The translations under genes were made by a program, and so were the position numbers. A stretch of 64,000 nucleotides of DNA from assembly GCF_000513195.1 (NCBI RefSeq), contig NZ_CBVI010000008.1:62001-126000 (forward strand), read 5' to 3'. Position 1 is the stretch's first letter; each line of letters begins with the position of its first letter. Positions 18,320-28,127 of the stretch are shown here, one piece after another. Origin of the DNA: Bacteroides timonensis (lineage in GTDB: Bacteria; Bacteroidota; Bacteroidia; Bacteroidales; Bacteroidaceae). A model generated the notes under the pieces. The model was not told the origin of the DNA. It saw only the letters and a list, made by a program, of their open reading frames with translations, and did not search any database.

Positions 18320-18346
18320 GAACGATCTAAACAGAAAGGGATTCCT

Positions 18347-21300
18347 ATGAAAACTAAATACCCATTAATGCTCTTTATCTTGTTGTTTCCAGTGTTTGTT
18401 TATGCCCAACAAGGAAATACGATGTCTTCCCCACTGGAAGTGGGAACTTTTGGTTCCGATTTTGAATATTCTGATACAAAAAATACGGGGAATTTTACGA
18501 ATAACTATGGATCATTTCACAATGATGTCTTCTATAAGTTCACACTGACTACCAGAATGAGGGTCATAATAAGCCATTGCGGTTCATTGATTTTAGATAC
18601 ATCCATAAATTTATTGAATGCTTCGGGGAAATGGGTTACAAGTGCCAGTGGTTATGACGGCTCTTATGTTTGTGGTGAATCCGGTCAAAGTTATTTGTCC
18701 GTAGTATTGGAACCGGGTACATATTACGCAGTATCAGAAGTTGCGCAATATTCTACAGAAGAAGGCAATATTACTACCCGAATTTCCGGAATGTCATTAT
18801 CTGCAGTAGGAAACACAATGAGTAATCCAATCCTTGTCGGTACTCATTCAAACAGCATATACTATTCTGATACGCAAGACACGAATCGTTTTACGGACCA
18901 ATATAATGAAGAGGAAGACTTCAGAGGACAGGATGAAGTCTTTTATCAATTCACTATTAGCAAAAAAATGTATGTGATATTGAGCCATTGCGGTTCAGTC
19001 GTTTCATGTACTTATATGTATTTATTGGATTCTTCGGGAAATCTTATAGAATACAATAGTGGTAACAATGGTAGGGGAGAATGTGGTTCTTCTCCTGATC
19101 TTGCTCTCATAGAAAAGAATTTGGAAGCGGGCACTTATTATGTCGTGTCGGAAGGATACGAAGAATCGGGACCTATAACAACTAATATTACCGCTTATGC
19201 ACAAGGTGATTTTAACTATCCGGTGGTTCCTAATGTATATAATGAAGAACAAGTAGCTGTAGGAGGACTTGAAGGGGCATTCAATGTTTCAGCCACTGGA
19301 GGAGCTACTTACTCTATTCCCATTAAAGTTCCGCAAGGTGCAGGAGGCTTGCAACCTTCACTTGCTATCGTGTATAACAGCCAGGCGGGGAATGGCATAG
19401 CTGGCTGGGGATGTAGTTTGTCAGGAATATCAGCTATAACACGAGGGCCGAAGGATATCTATCATGATGGTATGGCGAAAGCGCTGACTTACTCTGCCGA
19501 TGATGCTTATTATCTGGATGGAAAGCGTTTGATTTATTCCACTGGTACTGTCGGACAAGAGGGGGCTGTTTATTATCCGGAGTCTGATCCTTTCACTAAA
19601 GTGACTGTTCATGGAACTTATAATAATACAACGGCCAATACATGGTTTGAGGTTCAGACCTCTGATGGCTTGGTTTATCATTATGGAAGTACAGCCGAAG
19701 CAAAGCTAGGTTATACGGTAGGCAGTTCGCCGAGAATATACGCTTGGTATGTGGACAGGGTGGAAGATACTTGGGGTAACTACATGGCTTACACCTACAA
19801 TGTTTGGGATTATACTATATATCCTAAAAGTATCTCTTACGGGAAGAATAAGAACGGGATTACAGGTCATTATAACACAATTACTTTTGATTATGAATCT
19901 TGCCCCGATCCTCAACCTTTCATAATAGAAGGTGTAAAGGGGAAAATGGGCTACCGTTTAAAAGCCATAACGAGCAAAGTCTATAATAGTATTTATCTTA
20001 TTTATGAATTGACTTATAGTACCACAAGCGATGGTTCCGGTACCCAGTTCTCACGTCTGGCAAACGTTAGGAAAAAGAATAGTGCAGGAGAGGCCCTTAA
20101 ACCTGTCTATTTGCAATGGATGCCCTTACCTTCTTTCCAGCAATCTGTTATTTCTCCCCAATTCAATATGCCGTCTGTCTTTCCTGTAGTGAATATGTCC
20201 GGGAATGCTATATCCTTTGGAGACCAACAGTTTACCTCCGGTGATTTTAATGGTGACGGGCTGGCTGATTTGGTAGGAGTTTTTCAGGGTAAGGTTCGGG
20301 ACGGATCGGGGGAATGGTTGAGTAATACGTATGCTTATGTCTATTGGGCTTCGCAAGATTCGGATGGAAACATTAATTTCCTTCCCGGAAGACAATACGC
20401 TCTTGGATCGGAATTTCAAATGGAGGATTGGAAGGAGTATAAAGCGGGGTCTTCTGTCATTGATTTTGATGGAGATGGCCTCAATGAATTTGTGATACCT
20501 CATGCAAGTATCAATGAATATTGGAAGCAAATAGGTTTTGCTATTTATGGGAATACAGTACAGGGAACTTTCGGATACAACTTGCAGCGTAGTAGTGAAA
20601 TGCCGGTTTATGCTACCGGTGATTTTAATAACGATGGAAAAGGGGAGATTGTCTTTTTAGAAAAAGGGCATGCCTCTAACAAATATCCGGGTGAAATTAT
20701 AGGACACAACTCCGGGACTGCCATTTATCGTACCGCCATAAATCTTACCCTGTCTTCTAAGCCGAAGAAAGTTTTTGTTTCCGATCTTAATGGCAATGGT
20801 CTGCAAGATATGTTGTTGATATATAATGGTGGGTATACAATCTTTTGGAATCAAGGAGGCGGATTAACCGGAACCATCTTTTCAGACGCTAAAAAAACAA
20901 CCGGAACCGATATTGGCAATGTCTGGATGATTCGTTCCGGAGATTTTAATGGTGATGGACTAATGGATCTTTTAATGAACGCTACCGGTGACAGTAAGTG
21001 GTATTTTGCCCTGAATAATGGCGATGGTACTTTCACAAAATCACAGGCATGCATATTGAACATCTATGATGAGGATTTTACAGAGAAAGATGATAATAAG
21101 TTTGACTGCTATGTTTATGATTTCGACTTTGACGGTAAGTCAGATGTGGTGATAACCAAAGCCATGCATAAAAAGAAGAGTGATATCCTTGGTTCTTGGG
21201 GCGAATTCAAAAAAACATATACTTATTGGATGCGTTCAACGGGGCGTTTGCTTAGCCAGGTAGCTTCCGCCACTTCTAATAAAAGTGAGGACGCTCTTAC

Positions 21301-24300
21301 AGCTCTTCATGCGCTGGGCGATTTTAATGGTGACGGACAGGTTGAATTAATGAATTATGGCTATAATTGTTATAACTCTACCGACGCTAATGTCAACCCT
21401 ACCTGGAATATCTATCAGAACGGTAGTTATAATGCCGGAACAGGTAAAGTGTGTAATATAATCGGTGACTATAGTAGTACAATTAGGATTGATTATGCGT
21501 CGCTTGTCAATGGAGGTATTTATACCAAAGGTACCGGAAGCACTTACCCTATGCTGGATTGCATTATGCCTTTGCATGTTGTAAAGACTACTACCCTCAA
21601 TAACAATGGAGTAGCCGCTAATATGATAACCAATTATCAATATGGCGGATTGAAGGTTCACCAACAAGGAAAGGGGTTACTGGGAATAAGCTTTATGAAA
21701 GCTGAGAATGCCCTGCTGGGTACGGTGAATGAATCGGGAGTCAGTTCATGGAATACGTCTTTTTATATCCCTTCCTCTACTTATAGTAAAACCACCATAG
21801 ACAGTAAAACCGCGGAAAGCAATACTACAATGACTGTTGTGGATAAAGGCTCTAAAAAGTATTTTGCCTATCCTTCTGTTACTACAGAGAAAGACCTTGA
21901 TGGCAATGTTGTTACGACAACCCGACAGTTCAGTTCTTCTTATGGTTATATGACAGAGGAAAAGGCGGACTTTGGTGACAATATGTATAAGACTGTGCAA
22001 TATGGCAACTATATTTTAGCCGGCAAATCCTATAGACCCCGGTTGATAACGCGAATGCAGAGACACACGGATGACGCATCCACTTTTACACAGAAAACAT
22101 CCATTGTGTATGACGAAGCTATAGGATATAAAAAGAAGGTTATCGAAAATTATGGTTCTTCCTTGCCATTAACTACCGAATATACATACGATACGTGGGG
22201 TAATGTGCTTAGTTCTACAAACAGCGGTACAGGCATAACCGCGCTTACTCAGTATTATACTTACGATTTCTCGAAACGTTTTGTTGCCGGGACTTATACC
22301 TCACCTTCATCAGCCATAACGAATTATACTTATGATATATGGGGAAATGTGCTGACGGAAACAGATCTAAGCGATTCATCTAACAGGTTGATTACAAAGC
22401 ACTTTTATGACGGATGGGGGAACAGGGAAAAAACGATCCTGCCGGATGGAAGAAGAATGGAGTATGAAACCGGTTGGAAACGTGGTAGACCCACCCAGCG
22501 TTTCTTCACTTTGACACAGGGAACAGGGCAGCCTTGGGTGATAACATGGTATGATAATCAGGAACGGGAAGTGTTGATGGAAACCATAGGCGCCAAGGAT
22601 GTAAGGATTAAGAAAACCATGACTTATGACGCTAAGGGACAGGTGACCCGGGAGCAGGTCCAGACCGGTAATCTTACAACGACAGAGGACTACACCTACG
22701 ACGGGCGTGGAAGAATCCTGACGCAAACGAGCAGTACCGGAAAAAGTGTGTCGTATACTTATGGTAACCGTAGTGTGTCGACTACTACAAATGGAAGGAC
22801 TTATACCAAAACTTATGACGCTTGGGGTAACGTGAAGTCTGTCACTGATCCGGTGTCAAGTATAACCTATACTTATGCCTCACTGGGCAAGCCTAAAAAA
22901 ATTACGACCGGGGGAGCTGAATTTACCATGACTTATTATGATATCGGCAATCAGAAGACATTGGTTGACCCTAATGCAGGTAGCATAACCTATACTTATG
23001 ATGCTGCCGGACGTTTGAAAACTCAGGTTGATAGCAAGAATAAAACGACAACGAATACTTATGATGCTTTAGGACGCCTGAAAACTTCTGTCCTGGATGG
23101 GATTGCCACCACCTATTCTTATGGAACTTCGGGTAATGACTTGCTGCGTCTAATAAAGGAGCAGACCTGTGATAGCTATATTGCTTATACTTATGATAAA
23201 TATGGGCGGATTTCCACCGAAAAGCGTCAGGTGGATAATTCCGGATTGCTGGAGTTTACCTATGATTACAATGCAGTGGGGCAATTGAGCCGAATAACTT
23301 ATCCGGGAGCTCTAACTGTAAATCGTAGTTATGACGCTTATGGTAATTTACAACAAGTACTGGCTGGTACACAGCCTATTTGGGAACTCACGGGAACTAC
23401 CGGAACTGTCACTACTACCAAACTTGGCGGTACATTGATTTCTACCGAAACCCGTAATTCGCAAGGTTTGCTTAGTAACCTGAAGACGATGAAAGGCACT
23501 ACGTCGCTGCATAATATGAACTATGTGTTTGATGGTGCTACAGGTAATCTTACTTCGCGTACGGGTATGATTGGGCAAACGGAGTCCTTCACTTATGACA
23601 GCGCGGATCGTTTGACTGTTGTGAAGCAAGGTAGTTCTACAGTCATGAATATGGGTTATCATGCCAATGGTAATATTGTTTCTAAAACAGGCTTGGGTTC
23701 ATATAGTTATGACAAACCTCATGCGGTAAGTACCGTTGACAATACCGGCGGCCTGATTTCCGAGAATAACCAGACCATTGTGTATACTGCATTTGATAAA
23801 GTTTCCTCCATCAGTGAAACGGTCGGTTCGAACAATTACCTGTTGAACATCACGTATGGTCCTGATCGCCAACGTTGGAAATCCACGTTGAAGACGAACA
23901 ATGCGGTTGCACGTACGACTGTATATGCGGGCGATTATGAGATGGTCACCGAAGGCAGTGTAGCGAAACAATTATATTATCTTGGTGGCAATAACGGCTT
24001 GGTAGCGGTATATGTGAAACAATCCGGCCAGTCTGATAAGATTTATTATGCCCACAAAGACCATTTGGGCAGTGTTGTGAAGTTGACCGACAATGCGGGT
24101 ACTGAGGTTTTCAAGGCTTCATACGATGTCTGGGGCAGACGTACGGTAGCTAATAATATCTTCAAGTTCCACCGTGGCTATACGGGACATGAACATCTGG
24201 ATGAGTTCAAGCTGATAGACATGAACGGCCGTATGTACGACCCATTGCTGGCTCGGTTCTTGAGTCCTGATCCGTTTGTTCAGATGCCTGATTTCTCACA

Positions 24301-25246
24301 AAATTTCAATCGATATACTTATTGCTTGAATAATCCGTTAATATATACGGATCCGGATGGAGAGTTCTGGCATATAGTTATTGGTGCAGTTATTGGAGGA
24401 GCGATAAATTGGATTGCGAATGGTGCGGATTTAAGCTGGGAAGGATTGTCCTATTTTGCTACAGGCGCCGCTTCCGGTGCATTGACTGTCGCTTTCCCCG
24501 GTGCCGCTATTGGTATTGCTGCTGGTACCGGTGCTGCAAACTCTGCGATTGGTCAAGGTTTTAACAATGGGTGGAAGAATATCAACCTGCAACAAGTTGC
24601 GTTTGATGGCATAATGGCTGGTACGATGGCTTATGTTGGCGGTGAGATTGCCGGTCGGTTTGTCGGTCCTATCGAGAAACTTACCCAAAACATAAAATCT
24701 CCAATGCTTCAGAATCTAATTACTCATGAAGTTTCCGGTTTGCCTTTCGGTACTTTGATGGGTGGTGTGATGGCTGAAGTTGATGATGATCCCAATACTT
24801 CCTTTCTTGATGGGATGTGGAGTGGTGCCAAGATGAGCTTTATGACAAGCGGATTATCAGCGGTTGGAGCTGCAGCAAACTATTCGCTGGACCATAAAGT
24901 GGATATTTGGACAGGTATTTCTGATCAAAGTAAGCAAATACAGCAAACAGCAGCGCAATTAGGTTTGCGTAGTGCACAACAAAGTGTAAAGCAGGATATA
25001 GTAGATATGTACTATGAACAGATGAAAAATGGTACTTTTAGTGATAAATCTGGTGCTGCGGGATTTTATCATGAAGGAGTGCGAACCATTACAGATGGTA
25101 ACCATCGGATGAATGCTGCTATCAGATATTATTTATCAACTGGCAATGACAAATTTGTTAATTCATTACTGAATAACGGAAATTTCACTATTAATAATCC
25201 TAAGAATTATGGTTATAGATCATACAGCTTCCCAATCGCCAGATAA
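18347..25246 (+). CDS. Giant SpvB/YD-repeat Rhs polymorphic toxin 1
   Basis: A 2299-aa exported Rhs-family protein. Order: signal peptide (1-21, ending VYAQQ); two similar beta-rich repeats resembling PPC domains (about 22-150 and 152-285, each with an HCGS motif and a LEPGTYY or LEAGTYY segment); and an SpvB/TcaC-like domain (about 305-370). Several FG-GAP/VCBS repeats of the type GDFNGDGLADL come next (about 625-1000), then a long run of YD repeats (about 1280-1890). The Rhs core ends with KDHLGSVVKLTD and ARFLSPDP (about 1905-1975). The variable C-terminal region of about 300 aa begins after TDPDGEFW. It has a Gly/Ala-rich hydrophobic part and ends in a stretch with ITDGNHRMNAA (Asp2250, His2253), like ParB-type nuclease domains. 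The YD shell should encapsulate this toxin. Confidence 0.9.
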   Translation: MKTKYPLMLFILLFPVFVYAQQGNTMSSPLEVGTFGSDFEYSDTKNTGNFTNNYGSFHNDVFYKFTLTTRMRVIISHCGSLILDTSINLLNASGKWVTSASGYDGSYVCGESGQSYLSVVLEPGTYYAVSEVAQYSTEEGNITTRISGMSLSAVGNTMSNPILVGTHSNSIYYSDTQDTNRFTDQYNEEEDFRGQDEVFYQFTISKKMYVILSHCGSVVSCTYMYLLDSSGNLIEYNSGNNGRGECGSSPDLALIEKNLEAGTYYVVSEGYEESGPITTNITAYAQGDFNYPVVPNVYNEEQVAVGGLEGAFNVSATGGATYSIPIKVPQGAGGLQPSLAIVYNSQAGNGIAGWGCSLSGISAITRGPKDIYHDGMAKALTYSADDAYYLDGKRLIYSTGTVGQEGAVYYPESDPFTKVTVHGTYNNTTANTWFEVQTSDGLVYHYGSTAEAKLGYTVGSSPRIYAWYVDRVEDTWGNYMAYTYNVWDYTIYPKSISYGKNKNGITGHYNTITFDYESCPDPQPFIIEGVKGKMGYRLKAITSKVYNSIYLIYELTYSTTSDGSGTQFSRLANVRKKNSAGEALKPVYLQWMPLPSFQQSVISPQFNMPSVFPVVNMSGNAISFGDQQFTSGDFNGDGLADLVGVFQGKVRDGSGEWLSNTYAYVYWASQDSDGNINFLPGRQYALGSEFQMEDWKEYKAGSSVIDFDGDGLNEFVIPHASINEYWKQIGFAIYGNTVQGTFGYNLQRSSEMPVYATGDFNNDGKGEIVFLEKGHASNKYPGEIIGHNSGTAIYRTAINLTLSSKPKKVFVSDLNGNGLQDMLLIYNGGYTIFWNQGGGLTGTIFSDAKKTTGTDIGNVWMIRSGDFNGDGLMDLLMNATGDSKWYFALNNGDGTFTKSQACILNIYDEDFTEKDDNKFDCYVYDFDFDGKSDVVITKAMHKKKSDILGSWGEFKKTYTYWMRSTGRLLSQVASATSNKSEDALTALHALGDFNGDGQVELMNYGYNCYNSTDANVNPTWNIYQNGSYNAGTGKVCNIIGDYSSTIRIDYASLVNGGIYTKGTGSTYPMLDCIMPLHVVKTTTLNNNGVAANMITNYQYGGLKVHQQGKGLLGISFMKAENALLGTVNESGVSSWNTSFYIPSSTYSKTTIDSKTAESNTTMTVVDKGSKKYFAYPSVTTEKDLDGNVVTTTRQFSSSYGYMTEEKADFGDNMYKTVQYGNYILAGKSYRPRLITRMQRHTDDASTFTQKTSIVYDEAIGYKKKVIENYGSSLPLTTEYTYDTWGNVLSSTNSGTGITALTQYYTYDFSKRFVAGTYTSPSSAITNYTYDIWGNVLTETDLSDSSNRLITKHFYDGWGNREKTILPDGRRMEYETGWKRGRPTQRFFTLTQGTGQPWVITWYDNQEREVLMETIGAKDVRIKKTMTYDAKGQVTREQVQTGNLTTTEDYTYDGRGRILTQTSSTGKSVSYTYGNRSVSTTTNGRTYTKTYDAWGNVKSVTDPVSSITYTYASLGKPKKITTGGAEFTMTYYDIGNQKTLVDPNAGSITYTYDAAGRLKTQVDSKNKTTTNTYDALGRLKTSVLDGIATTYSYGTSGNDLLRLIKEQTCDSYIAYTYDKYGRISTEKRQVDNSGLLEFTYDYNAVGQLSRITYPGALTVNRSYDAYGNLQQVLAGTQPIWELTGTTGTVTTTKLGGTLISTETRNSQGLLSNLKTMKGTTSLHNMNYVFDGATGNLTSRTGMIGQTESFTYDSADRLTVVKQGSSTVMNMGYHANGNIVSKTGLGSYSYDKPHAVSTVDNTGGLISENNQTIVYTAFDKVSSISETVGSNNYLLNITYGPDRQRWKSTLKTNNAVARTTVYAGDYEMVTEGSVAKQLYYLGGNNGLVAVYVKQSGQSDKIYYAHKDHLGSVVKLTDNAGTEVFKASYDVWGRRTVANNIFKFHRGYTGHEHLDEFKLIDMNGRMYDPLLARFLSPDPFVQMPDFSQNFNRYTYCLNNPLIYTDPDGEFWHIVIGAVIGGAINWIANGADLSWEGLSYFATGAASGALTVAFPGAAIGIAAGTGAANSAIGQGFNNGWKNINLQQVAFDGIMAGTMAYVGGEIAGRFVGPIEKLTQNIKSPMLQNLITHEVSGLPFGTLMGGVMAEVDDDPNTSFLDGMWSGAKMSFMTSGLSAVGAAANYSLDHKVDIWTGISDQSKQIQQTAAQLGLRSAQQSVKQDIVDMYYEQMKNGTFSDKSGAAGFYHEGVRTITDGNHRMNAAIRYYLSTGNDKFVNSLLNNGNFTINNPKNYGYRSYSFPIAR

Positions 25247-25418
25247 TTATTATTTTAAAATATATAATCTGGGAAATATAAGTTCATTTACAGCGTTTGC
25301 AGGTAGATTTTATGTATGTTTCTCTGCAATACCGAATTTTGGGAAAATTATATCTTCCCAAAACAAGAAGTGCACTTTTCCTCTAAATATCTTTTGCAAG
25401 AAGTATACTGATCCTTTT

Positions 25419-25862
25419 ATGGACGAAGCAAGGATAGAAGAAAAAGTAGAGATCTATTTTGAGAATTTTAGAATATTCAGGCATATAAGACTTTCTAATT
25501 TATTGAAGAAGTATGGCTTTTCTACTAATGAAATCAATCTTTTATTTGAAGAACTTAATTTGGATGATAAAATATATGCAGATAATATCATACATATAAG
25601 AATAAAAGCCGCGATATTGATAGATATATTATTTAAGAAAAATGATCTAATCCTCTTTCATACTGCAGGACTTTCATATCCTTCGAGTAAGGTTATTTAC
25701 CAGAGGATTTATAAGCGTCTACAGGAGCATCCGGAGAAATCTGCTATTGTGTTCGAGTATGGAGAGAAAATTAAACAAATAGTTTTTAAAGAAGTGTCCG
25801 TGGATAATATAAGTAATTATGAAGGATGGATGGCAGAGGTTGTAAAGAAATTATTAGATTAA
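25419..25862 (+). CDS. Candidate immunity protein for Rhs toxin 1
   Basis: 148 aa from the ATG at 25419, giving MDEARIEEKVEIYFENFR. A longer frame upstream overlaps the rhs stop and is low-complexity, so I reject it. The protein is small, soluble and helix-rich, without a signal peptide, and the gene is AT-rich. Position directly after the Rhs toxin tip is the main reason for calling it immunity. A cytosolic immunity protein would match a toxin acting on nucleic acid, as the ParB-like tip suggests. No family recognised. The 172 bases between the rhs stop and this start hold no gene. Confidence 0.6.
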   Translation: MDEARIEEKVEIYFENFRIFRHIRLSNLLKKYGFSTNEINLLFEELNLDDKIYADNIIHIRIKAAILIDILFKKNDLILFHTAGLSYPSSKVIYQRIYKRLQEHPEKSAIVFEYGEKIKQIVFKEVSVDNISNYEGWMAEVVKKLLD

Positions 25863-25872
25863 AAAATAGTTC

Positions 25873-26499
25873 ATGGAGACTTTAGCATTGGTGTCAGTGT
25901 TGGAGTGTGGAGTGGGTGATAATCATTGGGGGTGGAATGCTTCTGCAACCTATAATGGCGTTGGAGTCGGATATGGTTTGACTTATTATGGGAAGACTCA
26001 AGGTCCGGACGGAAAATCGAACGCACAAAGAGTTGCTAATATAACGGCATATTGGAAAGGTGGTTCTTTTGCGTTGCAAAATGATATGAAATCTTTAGGA
26101 GGAGATGGAGATAGATGGAGGACGAATGCGTTTGAACTGAGTGTTGGAGATTTTTTATTTGGGTCTTATATCTATACAAATGATGGGTTGGATGCAAGTA
26201 ATGAAGAGCAAGATAAAAATGCACGTAGTCCAATATGGGGTAAAAATAGAAATGAAGGTTATAGCACTTGGAAAAATGGACAGGTTTTCTCGGCTCCTGT
26301 ATGGATTGGATATAGAAGAGGAAATCAAATTACGCGCGTTGGTTATAGCCATAAAGTGTTCCAGGATTTACAGCAGAATGGAATTCATGGGCGAACCGGT
26401 TTTGGAAATCAGAATTTTTATCTGAATTATGAAAACTTTAAAGCGGGCGGATATTTCTATTCGGGCTATTATAATCCTTTGAGTTTATGGGGAAAATAA
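25873..26499 (+). CDS. Orphan polymorphic-toxin module, Ntox23-like
   Basis: 208 aa without signal peptide, YD repeats or Rhs core. The sequence matches my recollection of polymorphic toxin type 23 tips: DNHWGWNASATYNGVGVGYG, then DRWRTNAFELSVG, APVWIGYRRGNQITRVGYS and the closing YYNPLSLWG. Homology-like sequence also lies upstream in another frame (GDFSIGVSVGV), running back to the stop codon of the preceding gene; one extra T at about 25908 separates the frames. So this looks like a displaced C-terminal cassette that was once fused to a full-length toxin. Translation from 25873 would give a nearly complete domain. A lipoprotein immunity candidate follows after 13 bases. It is either a silent recombination reserve or a decaying module. 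Confidence 0.7.
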   Translation: METLALVSVLECGVGDNHWGWNASATYNGVGVGYGLTYYGKTQGPDGKSNAQRVANITAYWKGGSFALQNDMKSLGGDGDRWRTNAFELSVGDFLFGSYIYTNDGLDASNEEQDKNARSPIWGKNRNEGYSTWKNGQVFSAPVWIGYRRGNQITRVGYSHKVFQDLQQNGIHGRTGFGNQNFYLNYENFKAGGYFYSGYYNPLSLWGK

Positions 26500-26512
26500 A
26501 AATGTATTCAAT

Positions 26513-27133
26513 ATGAAAAAAATAATATTTTTTTTATGTGTACTGTCTGTTTTATCATCTTGCAGGGGGATTCCTAATGATGTTAAAAGAGCATTTACTT
26601 ACTGTTATGCAGATGTGTATACAGGGATTGATACTCTTATTAATACGGACGGTTATTATAATCGGCGCACATTTTTTTATAAGAATGGACTAGTTTTTGA
26701 AGGGTATTATCCTGAACGTGACCATCTTGAATTGCAAAAGTTGAAGGAATTTTCAGAAGAGCGTTTTACTTCTACATATTTTATTGGAATTTACCAGATC
26801 TATGGAGATACATTAAAGATACAGTATATACGAGAAACTCAATCTCTAAATGATGCTGGAAGAGGAACGGAAAAATGGTATAAAATCATCGATAAAAATA
26901 CAATACTGTGTATAAATGATTTCAATAACACAACTATTGAAAGAGAAAGAGAACTTTCCAAAAGTTACCCTTCTGATATCGGTGATACTCTTCGGTTTGT
27001 TCCTGTTAGTGTGAAAATTCCTCAACCGGACGATAACTTGCTTAAAAGAAAATGGTTCTGGTGCAATGAGCAAGACTGGGAAAACTATATGAAACATATT
27101 GAACAATTGAAAAAACAGTTTAAGAAGAAATAA
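26513..27133 (+). CDS. Lipoprotein, candidate immunity to the Ntox23-like module
   Basis: A 206-aa protein with a short lipoprotein signal (lipobox VLSSC, Cys at about 17). The body has alternating strands (YGDTLKIQYI, RFVPVSVKI) and a basic helical tail with KRKWFWCNEQDWENYMKHI. It starts 13 bases after the toxin module and is followed by a hairpin, so toxin and lipoprotein form a pair. A lipid-anchored immunity protein implies neutralisation in the periplasm or at the envelope. No family name can be given from the sequence alone. Confidence 0.65.
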   Translation: MKKIIFFLCVLSVLSSCRGIPNDVKRAFTYCYADVYTGIDTLINTDGYYNRRTFFYKNGLVFEGYYPERDHLELQKLKEFSEERFTSTYFIGIYQIYGDTLKIQYIRETQSLNDAGRGTEKWYKIIDKNTILCINDFNNTTIERERELSKSYPSDIGDTLRFVPVSVKIPQPDDNLLKRKWFWCNEQDWENYMKHIEQLKKQFKKK

Positions 27134-27146
27134 GTGATAGAGTACT

Positions 27147-27177
27147 CATTCAGCCGGACGATATATCCGGCCGAATG
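27147..27177 (+). terminator. Hairpin after the Ntox23 pair
   Basis: CATTCAGCCGGA (27147-27158) pairs with TCCGGCCGAATG (27166-27177), one mismatch, 7-base loop. There is no immediate U run, so termination is likely but not certain. Confidence 0.55.
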
Positions 27178-27282
27178 GGCTATCCATATTTTTTCGTTTT
27201 ATTACTTGCATGTTCAATGCTTTTACGGTATATTTCCTCCCTGTTTTATTAATTGTATTTCAAATAATCCATTAATTATAAT

Positions 27283-28041
27283 ATGAATATGAAAAAGCAC
27301 GTTTTATTAGTTCTACTTTTGGGTCTAACAACCTCTTTCTGTTATTCACAAGTAAAAGTCAGTGTACAAGGTGGTGCCGGTTTCAGTGGCATCACAAAGG
27401 ATAAAAATTATAGGGCTGACTTCGGATACCGTTTCGGGGTTGGGGTGGAGTTCCCTTTAGTTCGTGCCTGGTCATTACAGACAGGTCTCCAACTCTTGAA
27501 CAGGAAAAGTTCCATTGATGAAGATGTATTAGAAACCCGCCAATATGAGGGAGAAGAGTTTCTGCTCTATGAGACGAGAAAATCTAAAATGAATGCCATC
27601 TATCTTCAGCTTCCAGTGAAAATAGCGACATATCTACCCTTGAATACGGATTGTGGTTTACAAATAAGTGCAGGACCGTACATCGCTTATGGTATTGGAG
27701 GAAATATTGACGGTGAAATGAAACGAGATCCTCATTGGAGTGGTAATGGTCTTATTCCGGAAGGATTTGAAGACTTGGGTACTCATCGAAGGTTTCGTTC
27801 TGATACTTTTAATAAAGACAGAGGCTTGAAACGATTGGACATTGGATTGAGCGCCGGGGTAGATTTCAAGTACAAATCTTTTTTTGTCGGTGGCGCAGTG
27901 GAGTACGGCCTTCTTCCCGTCAGTAAGGAATTTCTTAAAAGTACGTTCGAGGATGTTTTCGACGAAAACAAAATAACGAGGTCTCCCCATAATTTCGGGG
28001 TGGAACTTCATGTAGGTTACTGCTTTAACTTGTGGAAATAA
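27283..28041 (+). CDS. Outer-membrane beta-barrel protein (PorT-like)
   Basis: A 252-aa protein with a signal peptide (about 1-23, ending CYSQ) and a small barrel of amphipathic strands: KVSVQGGAGFSGI, YRFGVGVEFPL, WSLQTGLQLL, YLQLPVKIATYL, CGLQISAGPYIAYGIGG. It ends FGVELHVGYCFNLWK with the aromatic terminal strand expected for outer-membrane insertion. This is the common outer-membrane beta-barrel domain of Bacteroidota. Function unknown. It lies between the Ntox23 pair and two further exported proteins, all on the same strand, in the tail of Rhs locus 1. Confidence 0.8.
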   Translation: MNMKKHVLLVLLLGLTTSFCYSQVKVSVQGGAGFSGITKDKNYRADFGYRFGVGVEFPLVRAWSLQTGLQLLNRKSSIDEDVLETRQYEGEEFLLYETRKSKMNAIYLQLPVKIATYLPLNTDCGLQISAGPYIAYGIGGNIDGEMKRDPHWSGNGLIPEGFEDLGTHRRFRSDTFNKDRGLKRLDIGLSAGVDFKYKSFFVGGAVEYGLLPVSKEFLKSTFEDVFDENKITRSPHNFGVELHVGYCFNLWK

Positions 28042-28127
28042 ACTGTACTCCATTCAGCCCAATATTTTATTGGGAATCATTTCGGAGAACCTCGAATTAA
28101 AAATTCTTATATTCAAATACAAGTTTT

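Noticed and set aside
25209..25418. Upstream extension of the immunity candidate overlapping rhs1
   Set aside because: The extension has no domain-like composition and overlaps the toxin end; the ATG at 25419 gives a compact protein.
28058..28074. Small hairpin CCCAATA-TTT-TATTGGG after the PorT-like gene
   Set aside because: Short AT-rich stem without a U run; not strong enough to call a terminator.
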